Made by a program: the position numbers and the translations under genes
Shown here: piece by piece, positions 1 through 13,325 of the stretch
How positions within the stretch are numbered: the first letter of the stretch is position 1
How the letters are laid out: each line of letters starts with the position of its first letter
Notes under the pieces: model-generated
Seen by the model: only the letters and a program-made list of their open reading frames with translations
Told to the model about the DNA's origin: nothing
The model's database searches: none
Source of the DNA: Coenobita brevimanus
Lineage: Eukaryota > Arthropoda > Malacostraca > Decapoda > Coenobitidae
Assembly: GCA_032717465.1 (NCBI GenBank)
Contig: CM064681.1
Coordinates: forward strand, 9,301,832-9,365,831
Direction of reading: 5' to 3'
Length of the DNA: 64,000 nucleotides

Positions 1-1320
1 CTAAAACGAAAAGCATCGGAAGTGCAGCTACGTCCATACAGCGAAGAGGATAACTGGTGTATATTTATGACAACCACAGACACCACACACCACAGCTCCC
101 ACACGACCTTCAGCACAACCACAATTTTACCCAAACAACACTCACTACAACTACATTTACCTAGACAATCAAAACCACAATTATACTGATATAACCTTTG
201 GCATGACCAATACACAACTACAGCAAGATTTTTTTTTTTTTTTTTTTAGATGAAGATAGTTAACGCTTTTTATTTCATTTCATGGCCAGATGAGGTCAGG
301 CAGAGAGACCGACCTGACTAGTATCCAAGTCGAATCATTCCTACCTAATAACTACGATTCAACGAAATTCACGTAACCTCGATTTAAAGTTGAAATTATA
401 GGAATGGCTAAAATCCGTAAGGTCAAAAGAAACTAAGTATATATGTAATTTTACCAACACAACAAGCAAGAATGATGGCCAGGCGGCTATGGCAGGTGGT
501 CCTCATATCAGACAGTGTCGCCTGTCGTCTGTGGGGCTGGCAGCGTGCGACAGGTGGCCACTCCTGGGAATTAATGACCATGCTCAGCCAGGCTTCAGCT
601 TCCTTCGTCACGGAGACACAGCACCACGACCTCCAAATACTGACACTACGTATATGTGGCGTTATTCATAGGTCTTGTGTCCCAGGAGGCTTGACGACCC
701 AGATAAGGCCACGACGTATGTGTATTTGGGTCTTTCTCCACTGAACTGATGGACGCTTTATAATTTCCACCCAGAAGCATCTCTTTTCGACGTGAGGATA
801 CTATATCATCTACACACTAACAGAATATAATCATATACATAGTGCTAAACCCTTCAACTCTACAACACCTTTCCTTGTGTCATTCATGCTATTATCAGGC
901 ACTTCAACCAACTACGGCAGAACCTTTAGAAATATTATCTATACTATGACACTTCAAGTACAAAAAGCCTCTAAGCCGAATAAAATAACCTAGGGGTAGC
1001 GAAAACAGAAGATAGAATATATCAACATGAGGTTCATGCCTGTCTAAATGGTTTAATTGAAGTGTTTGGAAAGCACAACTGATCCTCTTATTCAAGCGTC
1101 GCCTTTCATCCTACCCCTTATGATTACACTGAGGACGCAAGAAAAAAAATAAGTTAATGCACGACTATATAGTTTAAAGAAATATTTAGGACACGACAAC
1201 ATCTAACTCTCTCATCAAAGCACTGCCCTATCAACCTACCCACCTCCCTCACGTTTACCAAGCTCACCTGGAGGTAGTACGAATAAAGTAAAAAGGACAA
1301 CTGTAGTGAAGAGGTACATG
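1..1320. other. Unique AT-rich DNA with no recognisable gene
   Basis: Non-repetitive sequence apart from a 19-base poly(T) run at 229-247. Short frames on both strands (62-90 codons near 423-744) show no domain, no codon periodicity that I can see, and overlap one another in several frames. I see no exon, RNA gene or mobile element here. Confidence 0.6.
229..247. repeat. Poly(T) tract
   Basis: An uninterrupted run of 19 T. It could be the poly(A) tail of a minus-strand retroposon, but no element body is recognisable in the following bases. Confidence 0.8.
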
Positions 1321-1382
1321 TATGACAGAAGAGTATAACGGAAGTGTTAGGAAAGGACAACAACTAACCCTCCAATCAAAAC

Positions 1383-1487
1383 ATTATACCCTCCCACATC
1401 ACCCCACCACCCCGCACCCCCAAAACATTTCCCTCCCACATCACCCCACCACCCCCACCCCCACCCCTCCCCCACACACGACAGCGG
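1383..1487. repeat. C-rich tandem duplication
   Basis: A phrase beginning CTCCCACATCACCCCACCAC occurs twice about 45 bp apart and is followed by CCCCCA runs. It is a C-rich, two-copy local duplication; the opposite strand is G-rich with many short G runs. Confidence 0.7.
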
Positions 1488-1539
1488 GGTGGAAAAAAGA
1501 CCATAAAACGGCGGTCCCAGGCAAATATACGTGAAACAG

Positions 1540-1675
1540 ACACAAAAACCCGACAGCCTCCTTGCCCCAGGGTGTCAAAGGGACCCGCGTCTCTAATTAA
1601 TTTGCCTCATTCACACCATTAAAGTGGGCGAGGTGACGACCAGACCTCAGACCGCGCTAACAGGTTCACCAAATG
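1540..1675. other. Non-repetitive island with TAATTAATT motif
   Basis: A short unique stretch between a C-rich repeat and a pyrimidine tract. It contains CTAATTAATTTGCCTCATT and CCATTAAAG, which look like homeodomain core sites, and CGAGGTGACG. A regulatory role is inference only. Confidence 0.3.
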
Positions 1676-1704
1676 TCGAGAGGGAAGGGGAGAACCACAT
1701 GCCT

Positions 1705-1985
1705 AGTTTTTTTTTCTCTTTTCTTTCACTGTTTCTTTCGTGCTTTTTTCTGTTCGTGTTTTCCTTGTTGCTGTTCTCGTCGTCGTCATCGTCTTTCTTC
1801 GTCTTCTTTTCCCTGTATTTTTTTCTTCATCTCCTCCTCAATCTTCTTCTTCATTTCCCTCGCCTCCTACTTCCTCCTCATTCTTCTTCTTCTACTTCTT
1901 TTTCTTCTTCATCTTGTTCGTCTTCGTCTTCTCCTCCTCCTCCTCCAACTCCTACTCCTCCTCCTCCTTCTCTTCTTTTCCTTTT
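1705..1985. repeat. Polypyrimidine (TTC/TCC) tract
   Basis: Almost purely C and T on the plus strand, with interrupted TTC, TCC and CTT triplets. Three overlapping open frames (89-136 codons) encode only Ser, Phe, Leu and Pro runs and are artefacts of the composition. Confidence 0.9.
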
Positions 1986-2280
1986 CTGCTCCCAAATTAT
2001 TGTTACTGATCTTTTGTCTCGATATTATTGGTGACAAATGTTAATCTCTTTTCAAGTCACATTAACTGGTTCATGAAATATCGATGGACAGGTGGAACAT
2101 GTTTACATCCTTACACCTGTTGCGTAAATTTCCGTTCGGTCGGTGGTCGGCGAGTTAGGAGGAGTCACATCGCTACTTTTCTCATGTATCCTTCCAATTT
2201 TTTCGTTCGCTTTTGATTTGGAAAAGGAGACGATAATATATATATGTATTTTTTCGATCGGATGCTGGAGAAAAGTTTGA

Positions 2281-2331
2281 TTTTTTTTTTTTTTTTTTTT
2301 GAGGGGGGGCGGGGGTGGGGGGGTGGAGGTG
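2281..2331. repeat. T20 followed by G-run block (possible G-quadruplex)
   Basis: A pure T20 run (2281-2300) is followed by G7-C-G5-T-G7-T-GG. The spacing meets the usual G3+N1-7 pattern on the plus strand, so a G-quadruplex is plausible. Structure is inferred from the motif alone. Confidence 0.7.
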
Positions 2332-2426
2332 AACTTCTCGGTGACAAACAGTAGACTCACTTTAGCCAGTTCAACAGATTTATCAAAAGTAGGGGTGGAA
2401 AGGGAAATACGACGTGACTTTTTCGT

Positions 2427-2451
2427 GAGAGAGAGAGAGAGAGAGAGAGAG
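2427..2451. repeat. (GA)n microsatellite
   Basis: Perfect GA dinucleotides over about 24 bp. Confidence 0.9.
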
Positions 2452-2802
2452 CCAGCCAAGCCGTCGTAAAATAGTGTCACCTGCGAAGTGGAGGTTTACG
2501 TCTGGATTGTCGCTCAGGCCTGCAAGATGGCGACAGAGACAGCGACGAGAGACAGCTAAACGACAATATCCCGAATGGGCGAGAATCACATTGAATTGTA
2601 AGAGATTTTGGGTCATACTGGCGAGTTTGAAGTGGCCTAATTTGAGATAAACCTTTAGCGTGATCCCTTAGTCGACGTGACATGGTAGAGGAGAAAAAGA
2701 TCGTGTTGGCTCATAATACCTGAGTACCCCTGGATATTACACTCGTTTTCATTTGAACTTTTTTTTTCCATTTCCTGCAAGATTCTCAGGTTTTACTGTC
2801 AT

Positions 2803-2803
<1 letters not shown>

Positions 2804-2840
<37 letters not shown>
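2804..2840. repeat. (GA)n microsatellite
   Basis: Perfect GA array of about 18 units. It is inverted and complementary to the (CT)n array 125 bp downstream (2965-3035). Confidence 0.95.
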
Positions 2841-2842
<2 letters not shown>

Positions 2843-2963
2843 ACAGCAGACGTCTTAACAGCGAAGAGGCTATTAAAAAAAAAAAATCTGCCATAGATGA
2901 TCATAATAATGTTACATAAATTATATTACTATGCCAAAGATAGTGAAGGTTTTTACCTAGGAG

Positions 2964-2964
<1 letters not shown>

Positions 2965-3035
<71 letters not shown>
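2965..3035. repeat. (CT)n microsatellite
   Basis: Perfect CT array of about 35 units. Confidence 0.97.
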
Positions 3036-3036
<1 letters not shown>

Positions 3037-3129
3037 GTAATGCTAGAACCTAACTATGACGTTCATTTTCGGGGAGACATCTGCAGTGAAGGTGTTCGGA
3101 ATAATCTGTAATTAACCCATAAGCCCACT

Positions 3130-3130
<1 letters not shown>

Positions 3131-3208
<78 letters not shown>
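3131..3208. repeat. (AC)n microsatellite
   Basis: Perfect AC array of about 38 units, 95 bp after the (CT)n array. The minus-strand frame through it encodes alternating Cys-Val and is not a gene. Confidence 0.97.
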
Positions 3209-3209
<1 letters not shown>

Positions 3210-3600
3210 GTTACGGAGATGAGAATGGTGAAGTCTGGCGAGAAAGGGGAGAGGCGGACTGAAGGAATCTGTAGAAATGGGATGAGAGAAGGATGAGAGA
3301 AAAATAATGAAGTGCGAAGGGAAGGACCAATGACTGTGAAGAATGGACAGAAGGATGGATGCTGTAGAGACAAAAGAGGACGAGGGAAGGAACGGAAAGA
3401 ATCAGGAGAGAAGGAAGGAAACTGTAGAAACTGGACGGACGAAGAGTGGAATAAAAAGTCACTAGGGGGAAGAAAGCTGCAGAGATAAGAAGGGTGTAGG
3501 ATGCTGAAAAATCAGGAGGAAAGAATGAAGCTGGAGACATGAAAGTGGTTGGAAGAAAGAAGGAAGTAAAGGATGAGTACATGATGCCTGAAAGAATGAA
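3209..3600. repeat. Purine-rich block, first part
   Basis: Plus strand dominated by G and A with short degenerate AAGGA/GAAGGAT words and no perfect unit. The block resumes after the SINE at 3612-3893, so the SINE appears inserted in or beside it. Confidence 0.7.
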
Positions 3601-3611
3601 ACTGGGGGTAG

Positions 3612-3893
3612 AGTGGTGGGGTGGTTAGGTCAGTGATGTACTGTCTGAATGAACGAGAGTTCGTTTGCAGACTTGGAGAAGGAACAGTCTACTTATATGA
3701 ATTTCGTAAAAACAGGTCATAAAAATACCCTGGAGTTACCAGTCCTGTATGAGGGAGCCCCTTCCACGTATTTAATAAGAACGGTGGTCATTAGCGCAGA
3801 AGTGGTGATGTGTGAAGGTAAGTGACATATAGGAGACTGCTGAACCTCACAAAACGAACTAACACTTTATGCCCAGGGTCTGATACATAAATC
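3612..3893 (+). mobile_element. tRNA-derived SINE, family S, copy 1 (internally deleted)
   Basis: The 3' half matches the other family S copies: ACCAGTCCTGTATGAG (3758), then GGTGGTCATTAGCGCAGAAG followed by a GTGATG word, and the terminal TATGCCCAGGGTC. The head has the tRNA-like pair GTGGTTAGGTCAG (A-box-like) and GAGTTCG (B-box-like). Compared with the copy at 52.3 kb the middle is shortened. This is an old, decayed copy without a clean poly(A) tail. Confidence 0.7.
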
Positions 3894-3899
3894 AGTGTA

Positions 3900-4378
3900 G
3901 ACTAGAAAAGTAAAAGGCGACTGAGATAAGTGAAAGTTGGTGAAAAGAGTAATAGATAGACGGAGACTTAAGAGATGAAAGGAATGGTGAAAAGAATTTT
4001 AAAGAAATGGAAGAAAGTACCTTGCAGAAATATGAAAGATGAAGGGTGGTAAAAAAAAAAATGATGGTAAAAGTGAAAGATGAGAGCGAAAAAGAGAAAA
4101 GAAAGATAAACGCTGGAGATGAGAGATGCGTGAAGAATTGTGGGGAAAATCGGGGGAAGTTGGAATGACACACACACATACACACACACAAAAAAAGATA
4201 CTCTCGAGATGGAAGAGAAAAAAGGACTGGAATAAAAACAGCAAGAACGAACGAAAAATTTAGAAATGGGGAGGGAAAAGGATTGAAAAAAACAGAAAAA
4301 AAGGGTGAAAGGAAGCGTGAAAGACGGTGAAAAAAGGCTGGGGTAAGGTGGGAAGGGATGTCATATGGGAGGGTCATA
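3900..4378. repeat. Purine-rich block, second part
   Basis: Plus strand overwhelmingly A and G (GAAAGATGA, GGGAAAAG words), with a short (CA)n at 4167-4190. Minus-strand open frames of up to 161 codons are Phe/Ser/Leu-rich composition artefacts. Confidence 0.75.
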
Positions 4379-4479
4379 AAGGCGAGCTAATAAAACGTCT
4401 AAAATGGCAATCTCCTTTGTCAACACGCGAGGGTCTACGGGTGGATCCTTTTTTCTTCTTCATTTTTTTATTTTAGTTG

Positions 4480-5640
4480 TATGATGATGTTTGGTGTGTG
4501 TTAGAGCTGGTGGTGGTGAAAAAGGTGTCGTTGTTGGTGGTGACAGTGTTGAAAATTGTATATGTACTTGTAGTATTTGTGGTGATGGTGGTGAAGTAGT
4601 AGCAGTGGTGATGTTGGTATTATGGTGGATGTACGGAATGGTGGTGGTGGCTGTGGTGGTGATCTGTGCTTGAACGCTGAAGGTTATGCTGGAATACTGT
4701 GATGGTGAAAGAGATACTCTTAGTGGTGGTTTTAGGGGTAGTGATTATGGTTATGGCAGTGTTGAGGGTGATAGTATTGGTGATCTGTGCTGGAAGGCTG
4801 GAGGCTGTGCTGGAGTAATGTGACAGTGATAATGATATTGATAATGGTGATGCTAATTAGGGGTAGTGATGGTTGTTATGGTAGTGGAGGTGGTGGACGA
4901 TGAAGTGGTTGTACAGACAAGGGTATTAACTCTGACATTAACCCCTTCTCAGTTATGGGTACTGTATTCTTGCTTTCTCCAAACTATGACATCTAGTTCC
5001 GGAGAGGAATATAAAAACTAGAGGTCTGATATGTTCTTTATTAACTTCTTCATTACTAGGGCGAATTTCTAAGTCTAATAAAAGACTAATAGCCGGAAGA
5101 ACGTTAGATAATTATATTCTGAGGCTGAAGAGGTGAATATTGATGGTGCTGGTGTTACAAGAGATGATAATGACGACTGAAGTTTTGGTGATGGTGAGGT
5201 TCTGTGCTGGTGATTATGACAGTGGTGACAGTGTATGTGTATTGGTAGAAACTAAAGGTATACATTACTTTGGGTTTCCGAAGTCAAGGGGTTATACATG
5301 GAAAATACATAAATGGACAGACTAGTGTTTGTGGTTAATGATTTCGTGTTGAAAAGAGGAGACGAAGCAGTAATATTAACTCTGGGAATGGTTTTAAGCG
5401 CCTGTTTATGTGGTGAAAATGGGTGCAGATATCCTGCGAAACTGTGGTGGAAGTAAGGTAAATGGAGCAATAAGTGTGTAAGCTGAAGTGTCCATTACTG
5501 TGTGGTTGGTGTAATTGGGGTGGTGGCGGATGTGGTTGGAAGTGTGGTGGTGGGGGGTGAGTGTCATTGGATTAGAAGTAGGCGCTGGGGATGGTAATGA
5601 TGGAAGTGGTTTTAGTTACTGTGATGGTAATGGAAGGGTA
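4480..5640. repeat. Cryptic TGG/TGA-rich simple sequence, interrupted
   Basis: Degenerate GGTGGT, GATGGTG and GTGATG words at 4480-4900, 5130-5240 and 5470-5640, with no fixed period. The intervening 4920-5060 holds phrases ATTAACCCCTTCTCAG and TTCTTGCTTTCTCC that resemble the flanks of dispersed family D. No gene is supported. Confidence 0.6.
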
Positions 5641-5644
5641 TGGA

Positions 5645-6160
5645 GCTTAGACGTCATTAATCCCTCACCACGAGAGGTGGGGCATGTGGGTCTTCCAATC
5701 AGGGGTGAGCATGTAGGATAGAGCAGTAATTTATCCCCTCACGGGTTTTCAGATGTTGAGACCCTACTGAGGTTCCCTGGCTGGCATACTGTATACTATA
5801 AGGTAAAGACACCTACTACCGTACATAGCTATTTCAAGACAGGTCTCATACATACCTCACTCCATGATCTCAAGAACCTCCCACACTTGTACCCGTAGGT
5901 CAAAGCGCTGGCTGGGGGTGGGTCACTCTCCAGTAAAAGAAAATCGTTACCCTTCATCAACCAGAAAACACGAACTAAGCGTGTATACTGGAGCTACCCA
6001 CTCACTCCCGGAACAATCCATCCATCCATCCGTACACACATACATGTACATATACCACGAGAGGTTTTCCTTGCGTTTTAGCTAATCGACCCTAATGATA
6101 GTAATGACCTTTTTCACACAAACTACTACATTATCGCAATAAACTTATAGCCCTGTCACT
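5645..6160. other. Unique DNA, nothing recognised
   Basis: Non-repetitive sequence without a supportable exon, RNA gene or transposon feature. The 73-codon frame at 5864-6085 has no recognisable domain. Confidence 0.5.
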
Positions 6161-6163
6161 CGG

Positions 6164-7985
<1,822 letters not shown>

Positions 7986-7989
7986 CATT

Positions 7990-8960
7990 TCAACATTTCT
8001 ATCACACCATCATTCCACCTTCATTGCCTCTTCCTTCATGTCACTCCCTCTACTTGTAATCTATGCAACTTCCTTGTCAATCATTCGTTGCAAATTCTCT
8101 CCACATGGTCTGCCCTGCTGCTCCCATCATATTACGTTTGCATTAATATCTATCACAGTGTCATTTTTCACCCTATCATACTATCCTCGCATTCACAGGG
8201 CACAGTTAACACCACTCTGCCTTCATTCACACCAATAATTACTTGAACAAAGACAGATCTTCCTACAGAATACCTCTCAATGCTCGTAATACTTCTGTCC
8301 ACTCTTCCTATCCCGCGGCTTACTTCAGGCCATTTGATTTGCTGCTATATCCATCACAGGTACTTAATTCTTTTTTCCCCAACTATACTTACCCTTATAT
8401 CTTTCTGCTCTACATCTCATCACTCTGCTATTCCTTTCATTCACTGTTAATTTCCTCCTCACGAACTCTCCCAAACCTAGACATTAACTACTGAATTTTA
8501 CATACTAAGACAGTGTAGTATCATCTAAGAATAACAACTGGTAAAAATCTCCCACTCTTCTAAAATCCCTCGATATAGCCCTCATACTCTTATAAGTATC
8601 TCATTTAGCAGCCTGGCCGTGCAAATATTGAACAGCCGTAGTGACAAAACACACGTCTGATGCAAACCCGACTTTACTCATTCGCCCTCTTCCTGCTCCA
8701 CTCGCACACTTGCCTTACCCCAGCGTTAAAAACTCTTCACTGCCTTTGAAAGCTTCCCTACCAACCCATACAACTGTAAAACTCATCACCAAGCGTTCCT
8801 CTAAGTTCTGTCATATGCCTTTCTCAGAGTCCATAAAATTCACTACAGGTCCCTTCTTTTCTCAGTATATTATTTTCTCTCACATATTAATTATGCACCT
8901 GACCCACGCAGCTCTTGCAACACCTAACATCCCCTCATTGTGGTGTTCACTGTGTTGCCC
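7990..8960 (-). pseudogene. Decayed LINE reverse transcriptase, second clade (relic 1)
   Basis: On the minus strand, blocks of RT similarity can be read across frames. Near 8930 comes a CVGQV block (family: GCVDQV). Near 8835-8865 comes VNFMDSEK, which with a one-base frameshift continues as KAYDRT (motif A, family FMDLEKAYDRV). Then LQLYGLVGKLSKAVKSF, KASVRVEQEEGE and GLHQTCVLS (motif B, family GLRQGCVMS), LFNIC, and near 8500 a DDTTLS block at the catalytic position. Stops and frameshifts interrupt every block. The 3' part (7990-8270) is less certain. It cannot encode protein and is an ancient insertion. The clade differs from the intact LINE at 27.4 kb and matches the relic at 16.4 kb. Confidence 0.75.
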
Positions 8961-8989
8961 TCTGCTTTCAACTACAACCCTTTCATACA

Positions 8990-9155
8990 TTTCACCTGGT
9001 ATTTTCATCTGAGTAGCTTCTGGTATGCTCATCTGTTTGTTGCAAGAAATATAGAGATATCACCTGGTATCCTCATAAAGCTGAGTGACGACACCTGGTA
9101 TGCTTATCTGATTGTAGCAAGGAATACAGAGGTAAATGATGTCACCATACTCAAA
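8990..9155. repeat. Short degenerate tandem repeat
   Basis: The phrase CACCTGGTATNCTCATCTG recurs at about 8993, 9023 (partial), 9061 and 9089-9110, followed twice by a TTGCAAGAAATATAGAG-like word. Units are roughly 30-60 bp and diverged. Confidence 0.6.
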
Positions 9156-9159
9156 GGGG

Positions 9160-9750
9160 CAATGGATATTTCTACTGACTTCACTGACGGACACCTATGA
9201 GATAAACAAAATTGCCTAGTTGTAGTAAAAAAGTATTTAAAAAGTAAATACAGTAAAAGAGGTTTACGAAGACGGCCTGTAACTCCTTCACTACAACAGA
9301 CCTCCCACATGCTAAATAAATAAAATCTTACTGTAGAGGGGATAACATATAAGGCATAATTTGTTTCTAAGCTCTGCCACACCTGAGTCCTTCCCAACTT
9401 AACTGCATCATCAACCCCCAGGTGAACAACATCCTCCGGCGCTAAGAAGAACAAATGATCAAAGCCGCCATCACACTACGAAGGACAACAAATAATTCTT
9501 CACCACGAAAGGTCTTGCGTGGCTGAATTGCATCGTCCGCTGGGGGCATTAGTAATATATAAAAGACTTCATTACCTGGACGGAAAAGGTGGGACAGGTG
9601 AATAGCGAACAGGAAGGCATTAGTAAAAAAAAAATTGAGGGACACCGCAGGTAATATAATGGCTCCTCCTTCCACCACTTAAAGCCAGAGTATTCCTTCA
9701 GTCGGACAGTGTATTATTATTGATGTTTACTCGATAATCCAACATTTTTA
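9160..9750. other. Unique DNA, nothing recognised
   Basis: Non-repetitive sequence. Minus-strand frames of 78 and 116 codons overlap here, but neither has a domain, signal peptide or membrane pattern I would trust. Confidence 0.5.
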
Positions 9751-9754
9751 TAGT

Positions 9755-10085
9755 CACGTCAAGAGAGATTTTCAAGTTGAAATGGTCATATATACAGTCC
9801 ATAAATCCCTTAATTAGCAAAAAAAAAAAAAAAAAGGGACCCTAAGCTGAAGAAAATGGTATGTAGGTAGACAAAAATAATGTATAAATCCATTAATCCT
9901 TTGACTATCTCAAAAATACCCCAAGTTAAAGAAAATGGTCTGTAGGTGGCAAAAGATAAACCATAAATCCCCAAATCCCTTCATTACCCCCTAAAAAAAA
10001 AAAAAAAAAAAAAAATCCCTTAACCTGACGAAAATGGTCTGTAGTGGCAAAAAAAAAAAAAAATGTAAATCCCTTAATCCCTTCG

Positions 10086-10126
<41 letters not shown>

Positions 10127-10235
10127 GAAGATGGTCTGTTGATAAAAAAATAAAAAAATAAAAAAAAAATATATAAACTCATTACTCCTTTCACTACCTT
10201 AAATTTATCCAAGCTGAGGAAATTTTTGTGTAGCC
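9755..10235 (-). repeat. Tandem array of family D units with poly(A) inserts
   Basis: Five or six units of about 75-110 bp. Each has CTGAAGAAAATGGTCTGTAG (near 9846, 9922, 10022, 10124, 10213), then GTGGCAAAA, then TAAATCCCTTAATCCCTTCA. Poly(A) runs of 13 to 42 bases punctuate the units and vary in length from one to the next. The core is a variant of the reverse complement of family D (CCAGACGATTTTATTCAGC), so this is a local tandem expansion of the dispersed element. Confidence 0.75.
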
Positions 10236-10559
10236 TGCATAAGAATAAATATATATAACGCGAGGTCCTCTTCCCCCACTTTCCCTAGCCAGCAGGTGTG
10301 TGGGGTGGTGGTTACTGCTCCTGCTCCCTGCTGAGACGGTAAGTAGTGGTAATTTATAGTGGGTCATCCATCTCATGCCTACTACATAACCACGGCCACC
10401 AATGCCTGCTTTATCACCCTTTATTAAGCTAAATGATTTGCCTCTGTGTACACTGCAGACCACTCAGAGTTAATGATATGTATGTATTTGCGGTAAGATA
10501 TTAAAGACTAGGAGTGTGTTATTATGTACGAGCTTACTGTAGGTTTTATAACGTGTGAG

Positions 10560-10765
10560 GTGCAAGGGGAGGACGTGCTGGAGTGGATAGAGCACTGGGC
10601 GCCTGTCTAAAAGGACTTAGGATCGATTCCAGACGTTCCTAGTATATACTCAGTCCAAAGAGTGGATATGAGCGCCCAAGGGAGGACATGTGAAGGTATG
10701 TGACGCGTAGGATTACTGGCCCCTGGGAAAGTTAAATCAATGCCCAGAATTAGAAGCGAAATAAA
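10560..10765 (+). mobile_element. tRNA-derived SINE, family S, copy 2 (central deletion)
   Basis: The tRNA-like head has GAGTGGATAGAGCACTGG (A-box region) and AGGATCGATTCC (B box). The tail matches other copies: GAGTGGATATGAGCGCCCAA, GGACATGTGAAGGTATGTGA, GGATTACTGGCCCCTGGGAA and ATGCCCAGAAT. About 130 bp of the middle present in the copy at 52.3 kb is absent. Confidence 0.8.
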
Positions 10766-11340
10766 GACTATAAGACTCAAAGTTGAACATTCGAAGGACT
10801 ACGGTATAAATTATAACTTCTTCAGCAGGAGGTCGTAATGTCTACTTTTGTTCTTGCTTCCATCAAACACTTCTAGTCTGCTTAGGAGGAGCTTTTCGTA
10901 TTGGGGAGAGCTGTAACATACCCTTCATTAACTTTCTTATTACTAGGCTCTTCTCTAAGCTTCACTGTCCCCTAGTAGCAGGAGAAATGAACTTAAAATG
11001 ACATGATCTAGCTGTGGTGATTATGAGCTTAGAGGACAATGTATTTAACCAAGATTCTAAAATAATACCAACTGGGTACGATAATGTTGTTGTAGAGATT
11101 ATTCTTGGCACCATCGAACAATTTACTCAATTAAGAAAGTCCCCTGATGGTGTTAATGAGGACTATACCTACACTTAGTCCGCTTGTTCGTATGATTTAT
11201 CAAGAGGTATTAAAAAAAAGTGGAGATGACACGGATCAGATACAAAAGACGCAATCGCAGTGCAGTGGCTTTCCCCATATAGGACGTCATTTGTATTTTT
11301 ATTTTGATACTACAAAAGTTTATACAGCGCAACACAGGTA
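10766..11340. other. Mostly unique DNA with a diverged family D unit
   Basis: Around 10846-10890 the phrase TTCTTGCTTCCATCAAACAC and a following TCTGCTTAGGAGG resemble family D. The rest is non-repetitive and I find no gene. Confidence 0.5.
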
Positions 11341-12170
11341 ATGACAGGATTAATGAAGCCTTTATTAACCTCTAAATTACCCTTCATCTGTGTCACTTCC
11401 CCCTTAAGCCATACTGTTATATTCAAGCCTGTTTTGCTTTCCCCTTCGCTGTTCCTCTGGTCTCTCTCACCTCTGTCCTCCTCACTTCGACTACAGATTC
11501 ACCCGTCTGCTTCGCTTCATCTGTCTTCCTCCTTGCTCCATCTGTCTGTCTCGCTCCGTCTCTCTTCTTGCTTTACTCCACCTCTCTGCCTGTCTTACGC
11601 TGTCTTTCTGTCTCTCTCGCTTCGTTTCTCTGTTTACTCTGTCCTGCATAACTGGTACTATCTGCCTCACTCATCCTGTCTGTCTTCTTGCTGAACTCTG
11701 CCTCTCTGTCTGCCTGTCTCACGCCGTCTTTCTTTCCCCCTTGCTTCGGTCATTTATTTGCCTTTTCTGTACAGCAGGTATTTTCTGTATGTCTGCAACA
11801 CTGCGTCTGTTTCCGTGATTATTCCTTCTCTTTACCTGTCTCATGCCGTCTTTCTGTCTCTCTCATCTTCTTCCCATTCGTTTCTAATAGGGGTTTTCTC
11901 TCCGTCTTTCCCTTTGTTCATCTTTACCTCTGTCTCATAGCTCTTCTCAATCCTCTTTCTTCACATACATCTCTTTTCATCTATGTGCCTTATTCTGTTC
12001 GTCATAACTTTCCCATTTTTTTTTTCCCATACGGGTGTTCTCCCTCGCTCAGCCACAACCATATCAGTCTCCTAAGTAATGCTCCTCTTCTTCCATTTTT
12101 AGGCCTTCACACTATGGGGAAGACCTACAGTATTTCCTCCGCTTCTTTCTTCCAAACATTATTTTCACCT
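11341..12170. repeat. Pyrimidine-rich block with TCTGTCT words
   Basis: Plus strand dominated by C and T with repeated words such as TGCCTCTCTGTCTGCCTGTC. Degenerate units of about 40-60 bp recur (CTCACGCCGTCTTTCTG at 11731 and CTCATGCCGTCTTTCTG at 11841). Frames of 117 and 167 codons are composition artefacts. Confidence 0.7.
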
Positions 12171-12359
12171 CTATATGATTTTATGGGGTAAAGCGTCAAA
12201 CCATACAAACGCAAATTTGGGGATCCACTACTCTTGTATATTCATTAATCGTCAAAACAGTTTCCACAGAAGTACCTCGCCGTCTTGCAGGTGTGTGATG
12301 ACCAGCATATATTCCCTTGAGCATGGAGGCAAACTGTATATCTGTACTTGCGTCTAAAC

Positions 12360-12665
12360 ATCTTATTCCACTCGATCACAAGTCTTCAAGTTTTCCATGT
12401 AGGTGTTCCTCCTCCCAATTTACCCTTAGCTACCTTTTTCCTTCAATTGCTTATCTACTCTTCTTATTTCTTATTTTCCATACATACGTTTGTTTTCGTC
12501 TCCTCTTCTTATTCCATTCGCTCACCTCTCTCTCTCTCTCTCTCTCTCTTTACCCTCGGAGATCTGTCCCCTTAATTTCGTAAACACTCCTACTCTTCTT
12601 CATCCATTTATATATGTTTTCGTCTGTACGCTCCATTCATTTCGTTACTTCCATTTTTTACATTA

Positions 12666-12699
<34 letters not shown>

Positions 12700-12900
12700 C
12701 TCTTTCCTCCTCAATCTCACGACTCCTCCTCCTCTTCCTAATACACACAACCCAAACTTTTTTCCCCCCATACCGTCTCCCATATTTTCCATCCAACCAT
12801 ACAATCACCATTTAAAATTCCCCTACACACCCCCCTTAACTGTTCCCCATTACCTCACCTATCCAATATCTGCCCACCTGCCACCTTGCCCTCCCCATCT
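12360..12900. repeat. Pyrimidine-rich block with two (CT)n arrays
   Basis: C/T-dominated plus strand holding perfect (CT)n arrays at 12525-12549 and 12669-12697. No coding evidence. Confidence 0.8.
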
Positions 12901-12904
12901 GCGT

Positions 12905-12905
<1 letters not shown>

Positions 12906-12961
<56 letters not shown>
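12906..12961. repeat. (GA)n microsatellite
   Basis: Perfect GA array of about 28 units directly after a pyrimidine block, an abrupt strand switch. Just downstream, 12990-13012 carries a family D-like AGTAAATTCGTCTGG. Confidence 0.95.
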
Positions 12962-12964
<3 letters not shown>

Positions 12965-13325
12965 ACACTCCTAGGCTTCTATACCCGCCATCAACTGAGT
13001 AAATTCGTCTGGTTCAAGCCCATATAAAACTTTGTATAGGAATTGAAGCGACCACGAGAAAGTTAAACCCCGGGACCTCTTCCTAAGTGCTTATTTCTTT
13101 ACTTTTACTTTCTAGAACCAAACACTACACTAACAGCATCTTGTCTGGTGATCAAGTAGTCAGAATGCCGCAGACGAAGTAACAGCCCAAATTCTCACAT
13201 ATATTCGTAGTCGAAGAGGTAAATGGAGGTCTTCCAATCACGTAATGCCACCAAGGGATGTGGGTTGGTAATCGTCCTCTTCAATGTACCCTGGAATGTA
13301 CTGGTCTATGCTTGCCCAGCCTCGA
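12965..13325. other. Unique DNA, nothing recognised
   Basis: Non-repetitive sequence between a (GA)n array and a pyrimidine block. No supportable gene. Confidence 0.5.
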
